Shown here: positions 16,731 through 24,904 of the stretch, piece by piece
How positions within the stretch are numbered: the stretch's first letter is position 1
How the letters are laid out: each line of letters opens with the position of its first letter
DNA from: Rhodococcus sp. Leaf278
Lineage (GTDB): Bacteria; Actinomycetota; Actinomycetes; Mycobacteriales; Mycobacteriaceae
Direction of reading: 5' to 3'
Length of the DNA: 64,000 nucleotides
NCBI RefSeq assembly: GCF_001426085.1
Contig: NZ_LMRR01000041.1
Span: 214,631-278,630 of the forward strand
Notes under the pieces: model-generated
Told to the model about the DNA's origin: nothing
The model's database searches: none
What the model saw: the letters and a program-made list of their open reading frames with translations, nothing else
Program-made: the position numbers and the translations under genes

Positions 16731-17156
16731 TCAACCCCACAGAAGCTGCTGTCCCACAACTGCTTTCATCGGTCCGAGATCGAATGTCTTCGCATCGGAG
16801 ATCACGTACGGGACGTGAATCTGCATCGCATACTCGCGATGTTCGAGAAGAACCTCGAGATGTGTGTTCGACGCCCCGTCGGCAGCCCCGTCGGACACGA
16901 TGGCGTACGACCGCACATCGTCGGCGACGGCGCGCAACCGTCCGACGAGTTGTTCGTACACCGTCATGGTGGACGACGTATCCACCTCCACCGGGAGGAT
17001 CATCTGCCCGAGAGAGACGTGGTTGACGACAGCTACCGGCTCTAGCCCCCAATTTTCACCGATGCGTTCGGCGGCGATCTCGACGCAGACGTCGAGCAGA
17101 TCGTCGAAATCTTCTTGGCACTCGGCGCTGGTCACTTCTCGCCACTTCGTCATCAT
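16731..17156 (-). CDS. Hypothetical protein
   Basis: A 141-aa soluble, acidic protein starting at the ATG pair 17156/17153, preceded by a G-run (TGGGGGTTTTCG) that may serve for ribosome binding. It has an N-terminal acidic helix (CQEDFDDLLDVCVEIAAERIG) and alternating strands such as ILPVEVDTSSTMTVYEQLVGRL and EVLLEHREYAMQIHVPYVIS. I recognise no family. It is convergent with the toxin gene. Confidence 0.55.
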   Translation of the reverse strand: MMTKWREVTSAECQEDFDDLLDVCVEIAAERIGENWGLEPVAVVNHVSLGQMILPVEVDTSSTMTVYEQLVGRLRAVADDVRSYAIVSDGAADGASNTHLEVLLEHREYAMQIHVPYVISDAKTFDLGPMKAVVGQQLLWG

Positions 17157-17345
17157 CGAAAACCCCCATCGTCGGCCGGCTACCCACCTCTTCGACGGCA
17201 CCCGACGGCGATCGGTTCCCGAAAGTCGTACATTCGTACCAGTTTGTTATCTATCGTGGTGCGTCGACGTCGCGACGGCTCTGGGATCGACCCGACCTCG
17301 ACTAGACTCCCGTTGAAGGAAGGGGAGAAAGCAGGTCGTTGCGTC

Positions 17346-18194
17346 GTGGAGGAACACCGGTACAGGCGCATCTTCGCCTCGAGCCCCGTGGCGCAAGCTC
17401 TCTCCGACGCCGAAGGATTGTTCGTCGACGTCAATGCTGCCTACTGCGAACTCGTCGGCCTGTCCTCCTCTGAACTGATAGGTCGGTCCGCAACGGTGCA
17501 CACTCACCCGGACGACCTTGCACTTCATGGCAGCGTCGAGGATCTGATGGCCGCGGGCACGGCAGCTGGAAAGTCCGTGAAGCTCGAGGTGCGTTTCGTT
17601 CGACCGAACGACGAGATTCGCTGGGTTCTGCTCACCCTGGTTCCTTTTGTCGGCCCGTCCAACGCCGACTGGACACTCGCTGCCGTTCTGGACATCACCG
17701 AACGAAAAGAGATCGAGGACGGCGTCCTGCGTGCATCCCGAACAGATCAACTGACCGGGGCCCTCAACCGTCGCGGCTGGTCGGACTACGCGGTGTCCGT
17801 CGTAGACGACCATTCGGTCGACACGGTCGTTGCGGTTCTCGATCTGGATCACTTCAAACAGTTCAACGACAACTTCGGCCACGCTGCCGGCGACGCGTTG
17901 CTTCGCGACTTCGTATCGACTGCGCGCAGCTGCATCGGCGACAACGGACTCCTGGCACGTTGGGGTGGAGAGGAATTCGTGATCACTCTGCGTAACTGCG
18001 ATCGTCGAGACGCTCTTCGATCACTCGAAGCTCTCGCAGCCGCGATCGCATCTTCGGGGGTAACGTTCTCGGCCGGATACACACTTCAGCGACTGGACGA
18101 AGGTCTTCGCAACACTCTCGACAGAGCCGACGCACTGATGTTCCAGGCGAAGCGCGCCGGTCGCAACCGAATGGTCACTGACGCACCTCACTGA
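17346..18194 (+). CDS. PAS-GGDEF diguanylate cyclase without I-site
   Basis: A 282-aa protein with one PAS domain (about residues 5-120; AEGLFVDVNAAYCELVGLSSSELIG and a HPDDLALH element). A GGDEF domain follows with RWGGEEF at 207-211, an active-type signature. The residues that would form the RxxD inhibitory site (GDNG) do not match, so product inhibition is not expected. GTG 17346 follows AAGGAAGGGGAG at a longish spacing; a TTG upstream is the alternative. It is the second c-di-GMP synthase in this window and has one PAS fewer than the one at 10.2-11.4 kb. Confidence 0.8.
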   Translation: MEEHRYRRIFASSPVAQALSDAEGLFVDVNAAYCELVGLSSSELIGRSATVHTHPDDLALHGSVEDLMAAGTAAGKSVKLEVRFVRPNDEIRWVLLTLVPFVGPSNADWTLAAVLDITERKEIEDGVLRASRTDQLTGALNRRGWSDYAVSVVDDHSVDTVVAVLDLDHFKQFNDNFGHAAGDALLRDFVSTARSCIGDNGLLARWGGEEFVITLRNCDRRDALRSLEALAAAIASSGVTFSAGYTLQRLDEGLRNTLDRADALMFQAKRAGRNRMVTDAPH

Positions 18195-18288
18195 GCCTTC
18201 ACCCATTTGCCAATGCAGCAACATTACTTGCCAATCGCTTATCGGGGCTGCCATTCTGACGTCACACACCGCGACGAAAGGCCATGAC

Positions 18289-18930
18289 ATGACGCACGCT
18301 TTCGACAAGAACTACTGGGAGCAGCACTGGGATGACAGAACATCCCACTTCGTCGCGGCGAATCCGTATCTCGTAGACGAAACAGCCGCGATGACGCCCG
18401 GCACCGCGCTGGACGTCGGCTGCGGCGCTGGAGCGGAGGCAATCTGGCTTGCCGAGCAGGGTTGGCGGGTCACCGGTGCGGACATCTCCGCGGCCGCTCT
18501 CACTACCGCCGCAGGGCAATCCGAAGCGGCGGGCGTCGACGTCACCTGGATGGAAGCCGACCTGACCACCTGGAATCCCGACGAGCGATGGGATCTGGTG
18601 ATGACCCACTACGCGCATCCGACGATTCCGCAACTGGACTTCTATCGACAGATCGCGCAGTGGGTGGCACCGGGCGGTTCGTTGCTCATCGTCGGTCACC
18701 TACATGATGGCGCGCAACATCATTCACACATGGGCACGCCGCCGGACGATGCCACCGTCACCGCGAAAGACATCACTGCCCTGTTCGACGCCTCCTGGCG
18801 CATCGAGACGGCGGCCGAACGTTCCAGGACCGTCGTTGGTACAGGTGTGCACTCGAAAACGTTGCGCGACGCGGTCGTTCGCGTGACCCGTCAGATCCGA
18901 TCAGGCACCATTCTCGAGTCTCGGCAGTGA
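18289..18930 (+). CDS. Class I SAM-dependent methyltransferase
   Basis: A 213-aa methyltransferase with motif I TALDVGCGAGAEAIWLAEQGW and the acidic end of beta2 in VTGADISAAAL. Later come MEADLTTW and the post-I strand ERWDLVMTHYAH, then LLIVGHLHDG. The N-terminal FDKNYWEQHWDDR resembles small TehB/thiopurine-type enzymes. The ATG is preceded by AAAGG. The substrate is unknown. The downstream VOC-protein gene overlaps or abuts its 3' end. Confidence 0.83.
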   Translation: MTHAFDKNYWEQHWDDRTSHFVAANPYLVDETAAMTPGTALDVGCGAGAEAIWLAEQGWRVTGADISAAALTTAAGQSEAAGVDVTWMEADLTTWNPDERWDLVMTHYAHPTIPQLDFYRQIAQWVAPGGSLLIVGHLHDGAQHHSHMGTPPDDATVTAKDITALFDASWRIETAAERSRTVVGTGVHSKTLRDAVVRVTRQIRSGTILESRQ

Positions 18931-19027
18931 GGCGACCGGATCGTGGGTCACTTGGGAGGTCGGCGCATACGATGACGTCAGGATCGGACGCATAGACGAG
19001 GTCGTATTCGACTGCACGGAGCCGGCA

Positions 19028-19330
19028 GTGTTGGCGCAGTTCTGGGCAGGTGTACTCGGTGGGCAACCTGCGATGCGAGACGACTCATGGCATTTCGTCG
19101 ATGTTCCAGGGTTCACTCGGCTGGCGTTTCAGCGAGTTCCGGAGGACAAATCTGGCAAGAACCGGCTTCATCTCGACGTCGACGTGCCGAGCATCGACGT
19201 GGCCGTCGAACAGGCCGTTGGCCTCGGTGCGACGGTGGTAGGGAATCGGCACTCCGATGCGGCCGGGTCCTTTCAGGTTCTTCGGGACCCCGAGGGCAAC
19301 GAGTGGTGTCTGGTGACGCCGCCCAGCTGA
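19028..19330 (+). CDS. VOC (glyoxalase-like) protein, 5' end uncertain or frameshifted
   Basis: The reading from GTG 19028 gives 100 aa with LAQFWAGVLGG, LAFQRVPEDKSGKNRLHLDVDV and FQVLRDPEGNEWCLV, the usual pattern of VOC-superfamily half-glyoxalase proteins. The conserved first strand (RIDEVVFDCTEPAV) is encoded in the same frame just upstream, but no ATG, GTG or TTG precedes it in that frame. An ATG at 18972 in another frame (MTSGSD) would supply a normal N-terminus if one base were inserted or lost near 18985. Either a frameshift or a non-standard start is implied. Confidence 0.65.
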   Translation: MLAQFWAGVLGGQPAMRDDSWHFVDVPGFTRLAFQRVPEDKSGKNRLHLDVDVPSIDVAVEQAVGLGATVVGNRHSDAAGSFQVLRDPEGNEWCLVTPPS

Positions 19331-19424
19331 CCAGAAAGCGCGCGAAAGCCTACGCGGCGCTCCGCAGCCTCTGTTCATCGCTTTTCGGGCCGTCACCAAC
19401 AGTGTGGGCCGATACGCTGACTCG

Positions 19425-20063
19425 ATGGCGAGAATGACATCGCTCGACAGGTGGGTGCATCAGCAGCTCACGGGCGAGCAGACACAATCGAAGCCACCCG
19501 GTCCAATTTTGCTGACCTTCGTGACGGCTGCCGTCGGGGTGTGGGTCTGCGTCAAACGAAATTGGTGGCCATCGCCGTTCGGCGCACACACCTGGGCCGA
19601 CCCGCTGCTTGCCCATCTGGTCGTGCTTGCGATTTTGGCCGTCACCGGCCTGGTGTGGGCAATCCGAACCCTCTACGTGCTCGGCCGCGACCAGCGTTGG
19701 TCCTGGTGGATACTCCCCGCGCCCGTCGTCGTCTCTGCCGCCTTCGCGTTCGTGGTGTGGGGGCCGAGCACGACCTTCCTCGACAAGCGCAGCGAGTTCG
19801 AGGCCATCGCCGTCGACATCCGGGAGAACCCGAACACGTCCCGCGAGAAGTTCGAGATCGGTCCTTTCGATATCAGTCGCGCCCTAGGCGGCGGCCCGTC
19901 GGGAGAGGTCTACTTCGTCGACAATTCGACCATCTTTTTCGGCTTCACGAGCGGGTGGGTGTACTCACCTGATCATGAAACGGGCGGCCGGGACGATGCC
20001 GATTCAACCTGGACTCACCTCGACGGCCCCTGGTACCGATACGAATCGGTGTACCGAGATTGA
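19425..20063 (+). CDS. Membrane protein with extracytoplasmic C-terminal domain
   Basis: A 212-aa protein. After a polar N-terminus it has three hydrophobic segments (PGPILLTFVTAAVGVWVCV, LLAHLVVLAILAVTGLVWAI, WWILPAPVVVSAAFAFVVW). A soluble domain of about 100 residues follows, with FEIGPFDISRALGG, VYFVDNSTIFFGFTSGWVYSPD and a Trp/Tyr-rich end. Starts at 19404 or 19434 are also possible. No family recognised. Confidence 0.55.
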   Translation: MARMTSLDRWVHQQLTGEQTQSKPPGPILLTFVTAAVGVWVCVKRNWWPSPFGAHTWADPLLAHLVVLAILAVTGLVWAIRTLYVLGRDQRWSWWILPAPVVVSAAFAFVVWGPSTTFLDKRSEFEAIAVDIRENPNTSREKFEIGPFDISRALGGGPSGEVYFVDNSTIFFGFTSGWVYSPDHETGGRDDADSTWTHLDGPWYRYESVYRD

Positions 20064-20105
20064 TCTGCCGAACTCCGCGCTAGTGAGCGGGTACGAAAAG
20101 ACTCC

Positions 20106-20720
20106 TCACGACCAGGTCCCAGCGTGGAACGCGTCCATCATGTCCTGCTCGATCTCGTCTCGCCGGCTGCGATCGTCCTTCCACGAGTCGAACAGTCGCT
20201 TGGTGGTGCCGATCATCGCAATACCGGGTACATCCGGCTGGTTCAACGGTCCGGGAATCGGCCACCCGCAGATCGAATTTGCAGCGAGAACAGGATGAAT
20301 CAACCCATCCACGGCCCGCGAACTGATCACGCGGGTGAAAACGTTGATGGCCGCCTGCCATCGATCAGTAGAAGGTGAACCCAGGGGCAACAACATGTCC
20401 CAGCGAGCCTGCTCTCGGGACTCGCGTGTGACGGTCCGTCCGACGGCAATCATGTGCCGACCGACCCTGTCATCCATTTCTTTCGCCCAGACCTCAGGCT
20501 CGCGTTCGATGGCCGAACCGAACACCTGCAATTCTGCGAGTCCTGAGCGAGGCCCGGCCTCGCCGAGGGGATACGCACTGAGGTGAACGAGAAGGTTGTC
20601 CCGCAGATCCCGAACCACTGACCTATGCGGTGGATTCATCTGCAGCCATTGAGCTTCCGCGACGGTCACATATCCGGCAAGGATGTAATGACCGATATCT
20701 TCGCGCTCTCGTGGCATCAT
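20106..20720 (-). CDS. Hypothetical protein
   Basis: A 204-aa soluble protein from the ATG at 20720 (MMPREREDIGHYI). It is mainly helical, with GYVTVAEAQWLQMN, a SVVRDLRDNLLVHLSAYPLGE segment and a conserved-looking C-terminal SWKDDRSRRDEIEQDMMDAF. An upstream start adds a Cys/Thr-rich stretch that looks non-coding. No family recognised; the neighbour upstream on the same strand is a GNAT acetyltransferase 50 bp away. Confidence 0.55.
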   Translation of the reverse strand: MMPREREDIGHYILAGYVTVAEAQWLQMNPPHRSVVRDLRDNLLVHLSAYPLGEAGPRSGLAELQVFGSAIEREPEVWAKEMDDRVGRHMIAVGRTVTRESREQARWDMLLPLGSPSTDRWQAAINVFTRVISSRAVDGLIHPVLAANSICGWPIPGPLNQPDVPGIAMIGTTKRLFDSWKDDRSRRDEIEQDMMDAFHAGTWS

Positions 20721-20770
20721 GGGGCACCTGCAGATGGTTTGGCGTGTTGTGACATTCGTGAATACTCCCG

Positions 20771-21232
20771 TCAACCGAGTTTCGGCGAGCTATCGTCCGC
20801 GTCATCCAGAATCTTCGCCATGCCCAGGGACTTCGGGGCCGTGTAGGTGAAACCGTGTCGTTCGTACAAGCGGCGGCCAGGTTCGTCGGCAAGCAAATTC
20901 ACGAAAGCACCAGCGGGCGCTCTGTCGACGATGTGTTGCAGCAATGCAGTGAGTACGGCATCTCCCAGGCCCTGCCGTTGATGATCGGGTAGTACTGCCA
21001 TGTCCACGATGTGGAAATACCAGCCTCCATCACCGATCACCCGGCCCATCGCAACAACTTCATCCGTGGCGACGTGCCTTACTCGGTAGGCGCACCAGCT
21101 GCCGGACAAAGCCGCAAGCGCCTGATCGGCATTCTTCGGCGACAGTCCCGCGCGGCTCCGTAGCGCAAGATACCGATCGACCGTCGGCACGCCTTCCTCC
21201 AATCGGTACTCGTGTAGTCGTGTATCACTCAT
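20771..21232 (-). CDS. GNAT family N-acetyltransferase
   Basis: A 153-aa acetyltransferase. The acetyl-CoA binding motif A is clear: VDMAVLPDHQRQGLGDAVLTALLQHI, with the Q/RxxGxG/A loop as DHQRQGLG. Motif B follows as NLLADEPGRRLYERHGF. The N-terminal strand pair (CAYRVRHVATDEVVAMGRVIGDG) completes the fold. The substrate is unknown. Confidence 0.85.
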   Translation of the reverse strand: MSDTRLHEYRLEEGVPTVDRYLALRSRAGLSPKNADQALAALSGSWCAYRVRHVATDEVVAMGRVIGDGGWYFHIVDMAVLPDHQRQGLGDAVLTALLQHIVDRAPAGAFVNLLADEPGRRLYERHGFTYTAPKSLGMAKILDDADDSSPKLG

Positions 21233-21354
21233 AACGCGAACTTAACGCAGAGTCCTGCCTCCCGAGATCCACCATCAAGCCTTCCTGCCTATGAATCGAC
21301 GACGCATCGAACGAGTTGGGGTAATGTCGCGGTCATGACACAGCAGAAAGGCGC

Positions 21355-21660
21355 ATGAGCGCCCCGTCGTCCGAGCGCAGACTCTTGCACCCTCGAAGTA
21401 TCCGTTTCGCGGCCCACCGACTGTGGGTGATCGACGAAACCCAGACTGCTGCAGCATTTCTCGAACCAGGATCCGTACAGACCGATCGAATCGCGTCCTG
21501 GCCGGAGATATCCTCACCGTCACCTGCGCAGTCCCTTGCGTCTCGTGACGACCGCTACGACGATGTAACTCGTTATGTTCCAACGGAATTGATGGATCAG
21601 GCAGACACTCGCGACTATCCGGATCGGTCGCACGCCATCGACGGGGTGTTGTACGTATGA
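21355..21660 (+). CDS. Hypothetical protein, first gene of an overlapping pair
   Basis: A 101-aa soluble protein from ATG 21355, preceded by GAAAGG. It begins MSAPSSERRLLHPRSIRFAA and contains VIDETQTAAAFLEPGSVQTD, an acidic and aromatic sequence with no recognisable domain. Its TGA overlaps the ATG of the next gene (ATGA), so the two are likely translated together and functionally linked. Unknown function. Confidence 0.55.
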   Translation: MSAPSSERRLLHPRSIRFAAHRLWVIDETQTAAAFLEPGSVQTDRIASWPEISSPSPAQSLASRDDRYDDVTRYVPTELMDQADTRDYPDRSHAIDGVLYV

Positions 21661-22676
21661 CGCATTGGGTAGAAGTGCTGCTGAAGATGGTCGACGGCCC
21701 GCAGCGTCCGGTCATGGGTATCGCGCGGGCAGCTCACGCCGACACCGGTCCACGACACGTCTACGACGCGCACTACGGCATCGTTCCGTCGTACGTGGGT
21801 TTCGGGCTCGGCGAACTCCGCCTGTTCCGTTTCGGTCGAAAGACACGCATGGAGTCCCTCGATGGGAAACCACTGTTCATCGCCGATGGCCACACGTGCT
21901 GGGTATTTCAAGCCGGTCACGATGATCCGATCGAAACGAACGAGCTCAACACGCGCATACCCGACCCTGGCCGCGATCTGATCGTGTCCCGCCCGGTCGA
22001 ACACTGGGCGCGGCCAGGCCTCGCCCGACCCACGCGCCCTATCGAAGAGGTCGAATTCCTCGGACGGCCCTGCTGGAACGTGCAATTGAAGACCGGCAGC
22101 AAAGCCTCACCGATGGTGCTGACGATCGACATCGAGACCGGGACCGTGTTGAAGCAAGAAGGCGAGGAGGGCAGCGCGGAGTACATCGATTGCGCCCTGT
22201 CGGATGGATTGCCGGACTCAACGTTCACGTGGACCGGCCCGGTCAGGATGCCCCGCAACGTGTTTGCCGAGGATCGGGCACGCTCGATCGAACGATCGAT
22301 AAGCAACATGCAATGGTTCCACGACAACGTCAGCGCGCAGCGGATACACGCGAATGTACTGGTCGACTTCACGCCGACCGAGGTGCGACGGGATCCCGAA
22401 CATCCTGACAGCTTCGAGGCCTATTTCGAGAAGGGTGCCGGCCGATTATGGCGGCGCACAAGGTCCAGCGAAGACTGGTTGCTCCCCGTGAATTGGACGG
22501 GCAGGAACTACCCGACCCCTATCCGAGCATGGTCTACACAGACGTTCGACTGGGCATGCGCAATAGATCTGGGACCCGACAGTTTGACCGATGCGACGTT
22601 GGCCCAACTCCAAGTCGTGCTGCACCCGGGCCACGACGTTGTCGGCACACCCCCACTGAATCCGCCACCTCGGTGA
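21657..22676 (+). CDS. Conserved-looking hypothetical protein, possibly LolA-like fold
   Basis: A 339-aa soluble protein without a signal peptide. The central part alternates short strands in a pattern reminiscent of LolA/RseB-like sheets (DGKPLFIADGHTCWVFQ, VEFLGRPCWNVQLKTGS, MVLTIDIETGTVLKQEGE). The C-terminal part is Trp-rich. The fold suggestion is weak. Its start overlaps the preceding gene by four bases. Function unknown. Confidence 0.55.
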   Translation: MTHWVEVLLKMVDGPQRPVMGIARAAHADTGPRHVYDAHYGIVPSYVGFGLGELRLFRFGRKTRMESLDGKPLFIADGHTCWVFQAGHDDPIETNELNTRIPDPGRDLIVSRPVEHWARPGLARPTRPIEEVEFLGRPCWNVQLKTGSKASPMVLTIDIETGTVLKQEGEEGSAEYIDCALSDGLPDSTFTWTGPVRMPRNVFAEDRARSIERSISNMQWFHDNVSAQRIHANVLVDFTPTEVRRDPEHPDSFEAYFEKGAGRLWRRTRSSEDWLLPVNWTGRNYPTPIRAWSTQTFDWACAIDLGPDSLTDATLAQLQVVLHPGHDVVGTPPLNPPPR

Positions 22677-22818
22677 GACCGCCGCGACGGGCCGACATGT
22701 GCAGTTCCGAGAGCTAGCCGTGTACAGGATCGATGGTGATGGAAAGATCGCGCGGTGCTGGGAAGATCTCTAAGCTGCATTACACAGTGAGCTGCTGGGT
22801 GGCGCAGAATTACGACTC

Positions 22819-23169
22819 ATGTTCCAACACAATGACAACGAGTTCGAGTCAAGCGCTTTGCCCGAAAGCAAGGCCGTCTACGGCCAACCAGTTGTGTACA
22901 CGGGACCGGACAGTGCCGAGGGAATCTACAGTGCGTCGGCCACGCCGAGAGTGTTGCGCAGGGGTCACCCGGGACGGATCGCCGATCCGACCCCGCAACA
23001 TATTCGAGTGGAATGGGTCGGGCTGGAGAACGAACCCATCAGCTTCGCCGCGGGTTTTGTTCGAGAGCGCCCCGACCGGCCCGGCCCCAGCGGTTGGGTA
23101 CCGGGCCTCGCCGCGATCAGCGAGGAGACGTACGAAGAGCTGGCGAGGAATGCCGAGCAGCAGTCTTGA
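22819..23169 (+). CDS. Hypothetical protein
   Basis: A 116-aa protein, acidic at the N-terminus (MFQHNDNEFESSALPES), with strand-like VYGQPVVYTG and HIRVEWVGLENEPISFAAGF and a helical end SEETYEELARNAEQQ. No domain recognised. It is followed on the same strand by a membrane-protein gene whose TTG alternative start (23166) would overlap this stop. Confidence 0.5.
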   Translation: MFQHNDNEFESSALPESKAVYGQPVVYTGPDSAEGIYSASATPRVLRRGHPGRIADPTPQHIRVEWVGLENEPISFAAGFVRERPDRPGPSGWVPGLAAISEETYEELARNAEQQS

Positions 23170-23204
23170 TCGACATCGCACTGCCCACGTGTTCTAGTGA
23201 AACA

Positions 23205-23666
23205 GTGGATTGGGTCGAGAAGGAACTGAGGGTCGCCGGTGTCATCGGTGCCTGCGCAGGCGCAGGTGTCATGCTGCCCCGGGTCCTCGAAGGGTCCTTG
23301 TCCTGGTTGGCGTTACTGGTGTTTCCTGCTTTCTGCGGTGCCGTGGTCGGGCTGCTCGTCGGCGTGGTCGCGGTCGGTGGTGGCCGTTATGCGCTGTGGT
23401 CGAACCGAGTCTGGCCCACACGATCACACCGCACGTGGCGACACCGATTCGCCGCGTGCACCGCAGCTGCGGTCACGCTGGTAACCGCACTGGCCTTGTG
23501 CTGGCTTGTCTTCGCCGCCGGGGAAATCTCCACCGCCACAAACGAATTTCCGACCTGGTGGATCGCACTTGCAGCAATGACGGCGTCGAGCTACCTCTTC
23601 GCCTACCTGCTCGCTCCTGCGACAGACCGCACCGCCCGACCACAACACAACCTCGACGTGTCGTGA
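23205..23666 (+). CDS. Four-helix membrane protein
   Basis: A 153-aa protein from GTG 23205 (TTG 23166 is an alternative that overlaps the preceding stop). Four hydrophobic helices are visible: VIGACAGAGVMLPRVL, LALLVFPAFCGAVVGLLVGVV, AAAVTLVTALALCWLVFAAG and IALAAMTASSYLFAYLLA. Charged loops with RTWRHRF separate helices 2 and 3. Family not recognised. Confidence 0.55.
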   Translation: MDWVEKELRVAGVIGACAGAGVMLPRVLEGSLSWLALLVFPAFCGAVVGLLVGVVAVGGGRYALWSNRVWPTRSHRTWRHRFAACTAAAVTLVTALALCWLVFAAGEISTATNEFPTWWIALAAMTASSYLFAYLLAPATDRTARPQHNLDVS

Positions 23667-23700
23667 AGGGCGTGTGCGGCCTTCCTCTTGCCGGTGATCG

Positions 23701-24729
23701 TCAGCCGTCGGTGTTCACCGCGGCAGCCAGCCCGTCGACCAAGGTCGGCAGGAAGTACGGAATCGACAGTGCCGTCGGGCCCACTGCAGCTCCGGCCTCC
23801 TGGCCGACGAATCCCGCCACTGCACCCGCGGAGACTGCCGGAATCTGGCGCGACACAGGTGAATCGACGAATTGCTGCAGGGCGTCGTCGGTGTCGACCT
23901 GAGTGAACACCACGTCGGCGTCGATTTTCGAGATGTTCTCGGCCGAGACGGTGGTCGAGTACGTGGCGTCGTCGGTCGCGAGGTCGGTCACCGATGCAGG
24001 CGAGACGAAGCCGAGGTTCTCGAGCAGCTCCACTCTCGGGTCCGACGGCAACAGTAGGTAATACACGTCGGCAGCTTCGGATACGTAGGCGATCGATCGG
24101 CCGTCGAATTCAGGGTGTCGATCGCCCGCCTCCTGAACCTGTCGGTCGAGATCAGCAACGAGATCGCGGGCCCGATCCGCAACGCCCAGAACATCTCCGG
24201 TGGTGGTGATGACATCGCGCCACGGCGTCGACCACAGTTCTTCGGGCGGGGCGACGACGGGGATTCCGGCGTCGGTCACCGCGTCGTACTCGGCCTGGGT
24301 CAGGCCGGAGTGCGGGGCCAGCAGCACGTCGGGATCGGCCGCGAGCACCTTCTCGACCGTCAGTGCATTCGTGACGTTGTCGAGCAGAACCGGTGCCATC
24401 TCGCCGCTCGCGTCGATGGCGTCGGAGATCCACGGGTACATCAGATCGTCCCCGCCGCCGTATTCGGCCGAGGGCATGGCCACCGGTACGACACCGAGCG
24501 CGAGTACCGCGTCGGTGGTGCCGAAGCCCCAGGTCGCAACCCGTTCGGGCACGGCGTCGAGGGTGGTCTCGCCGTACATGTGTTGCACGGTCAGCGGGAA
24601 CGAGCCGGTGGACGATTCCGCGGTCGGAGTCTCCGCGGCATCGGAGGAGCTGCAGCCCGCGAGTGCGATGGACGCGGCCACCGCGGCGGTGAGCACGGCA
24701 GCGATTCGAGTAGTTGCGCGATGAGTCAT
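23701..24729 (-). CDS. Iron-siderophore ABC transporter substrate-binding lipoprotein
   Basis: A 342-aa FecB/FepB-type binding protein. The signal peptide ends in a lipobox (ASIALAGC), so it is lipid-anchored. The two-lobe helical-backbone pattern follows: ERVATWGFGTTDAVLALGVVPVA, EKVLAADPDVLLAPHSGLTQ, AGIPVVAP, and a C-terminal lobe with IDADVVFTQVD. ATG 24729 is preferred; 24756 adds nine residues. No permease or ATPase gene is adjacent, so it may serve transport genes elsewhere. An IdeR-like iron box lies just upstream, indicating expression under iron limitation. Confidence 0.87.
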   Translation of the reverse strand: MTHRATTRIAAVLTAAVAASIALAGCSSSDAAETPTAESSTGSFPLTVQHMYGETTLDAVPERVATWGFGTTDAVLALGVVPVAMPSAEYGGGDDLMYPWISDAIDASGEMAPVLLDNVTNALTVEKVLAADPDVLLAPHSGLTQAEYDAVTDAGIPVVAPPEELWSTPWRDVITTTGDVLGVADRARDLVADLDRQVQEAGDRHPEFDGRSIAYVSEAADVYYLLLPSDPRVELLENLGFVSPASVTDLATDDATYSTTVSAENISKIDADVVFTQVDTDDALQQFVDSPVSRQIPAVSAGAVAGFVGQEAGAAVGPTALSIPYFLPTLVDGLAAAVNTDG

Positions 24730-24754
24730 GAATGTCCTGTATGTCGGTGAAGTC

Positions 24755-24773
24755 ATAGGTTAGCCTTAGCTAC
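24755..24773. promoter_or_regulatory. IdeR/DtxR-like iron box
   Basis: ATAGGTTAGCCTTAGCTAC matches the IdeR consensus TTAGGTTAGSCTAACCTAA at about 15 of 19 positions. The left half is nearly perfect and the right half degenerate. It lies 26 bp upstream of the iron-binding lipoprotein gene, and between it and the divergent dioxygenase-Tat operon (start 24905). One site could therefore affect both directions. Confidence 0.7.
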
Positions 24774-24904
24774 CTCTCAGAGTAAAACCGACCGCCCCGG
24801 GGCTCACAGGAACCTCGCAGTGAGAGTCCAGGGTCCTCACCGGAACGTCCCAGAGTATTGGCACTACCGAAAAGAACCGATGCCAGCTCAGAGGAGATCC
24901 GAAC

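Noticed and set aside
23701..24729. The iron-binding lipoprotein as part of a complete siderophore uptake or synthesis cluster with the NRPS
   Set aside because: No permease, ATPase or siderophore tailoring gene is adjacent, and the NRPS is more than 22 kb away with no iron box seen before it. A shared function is not supported.
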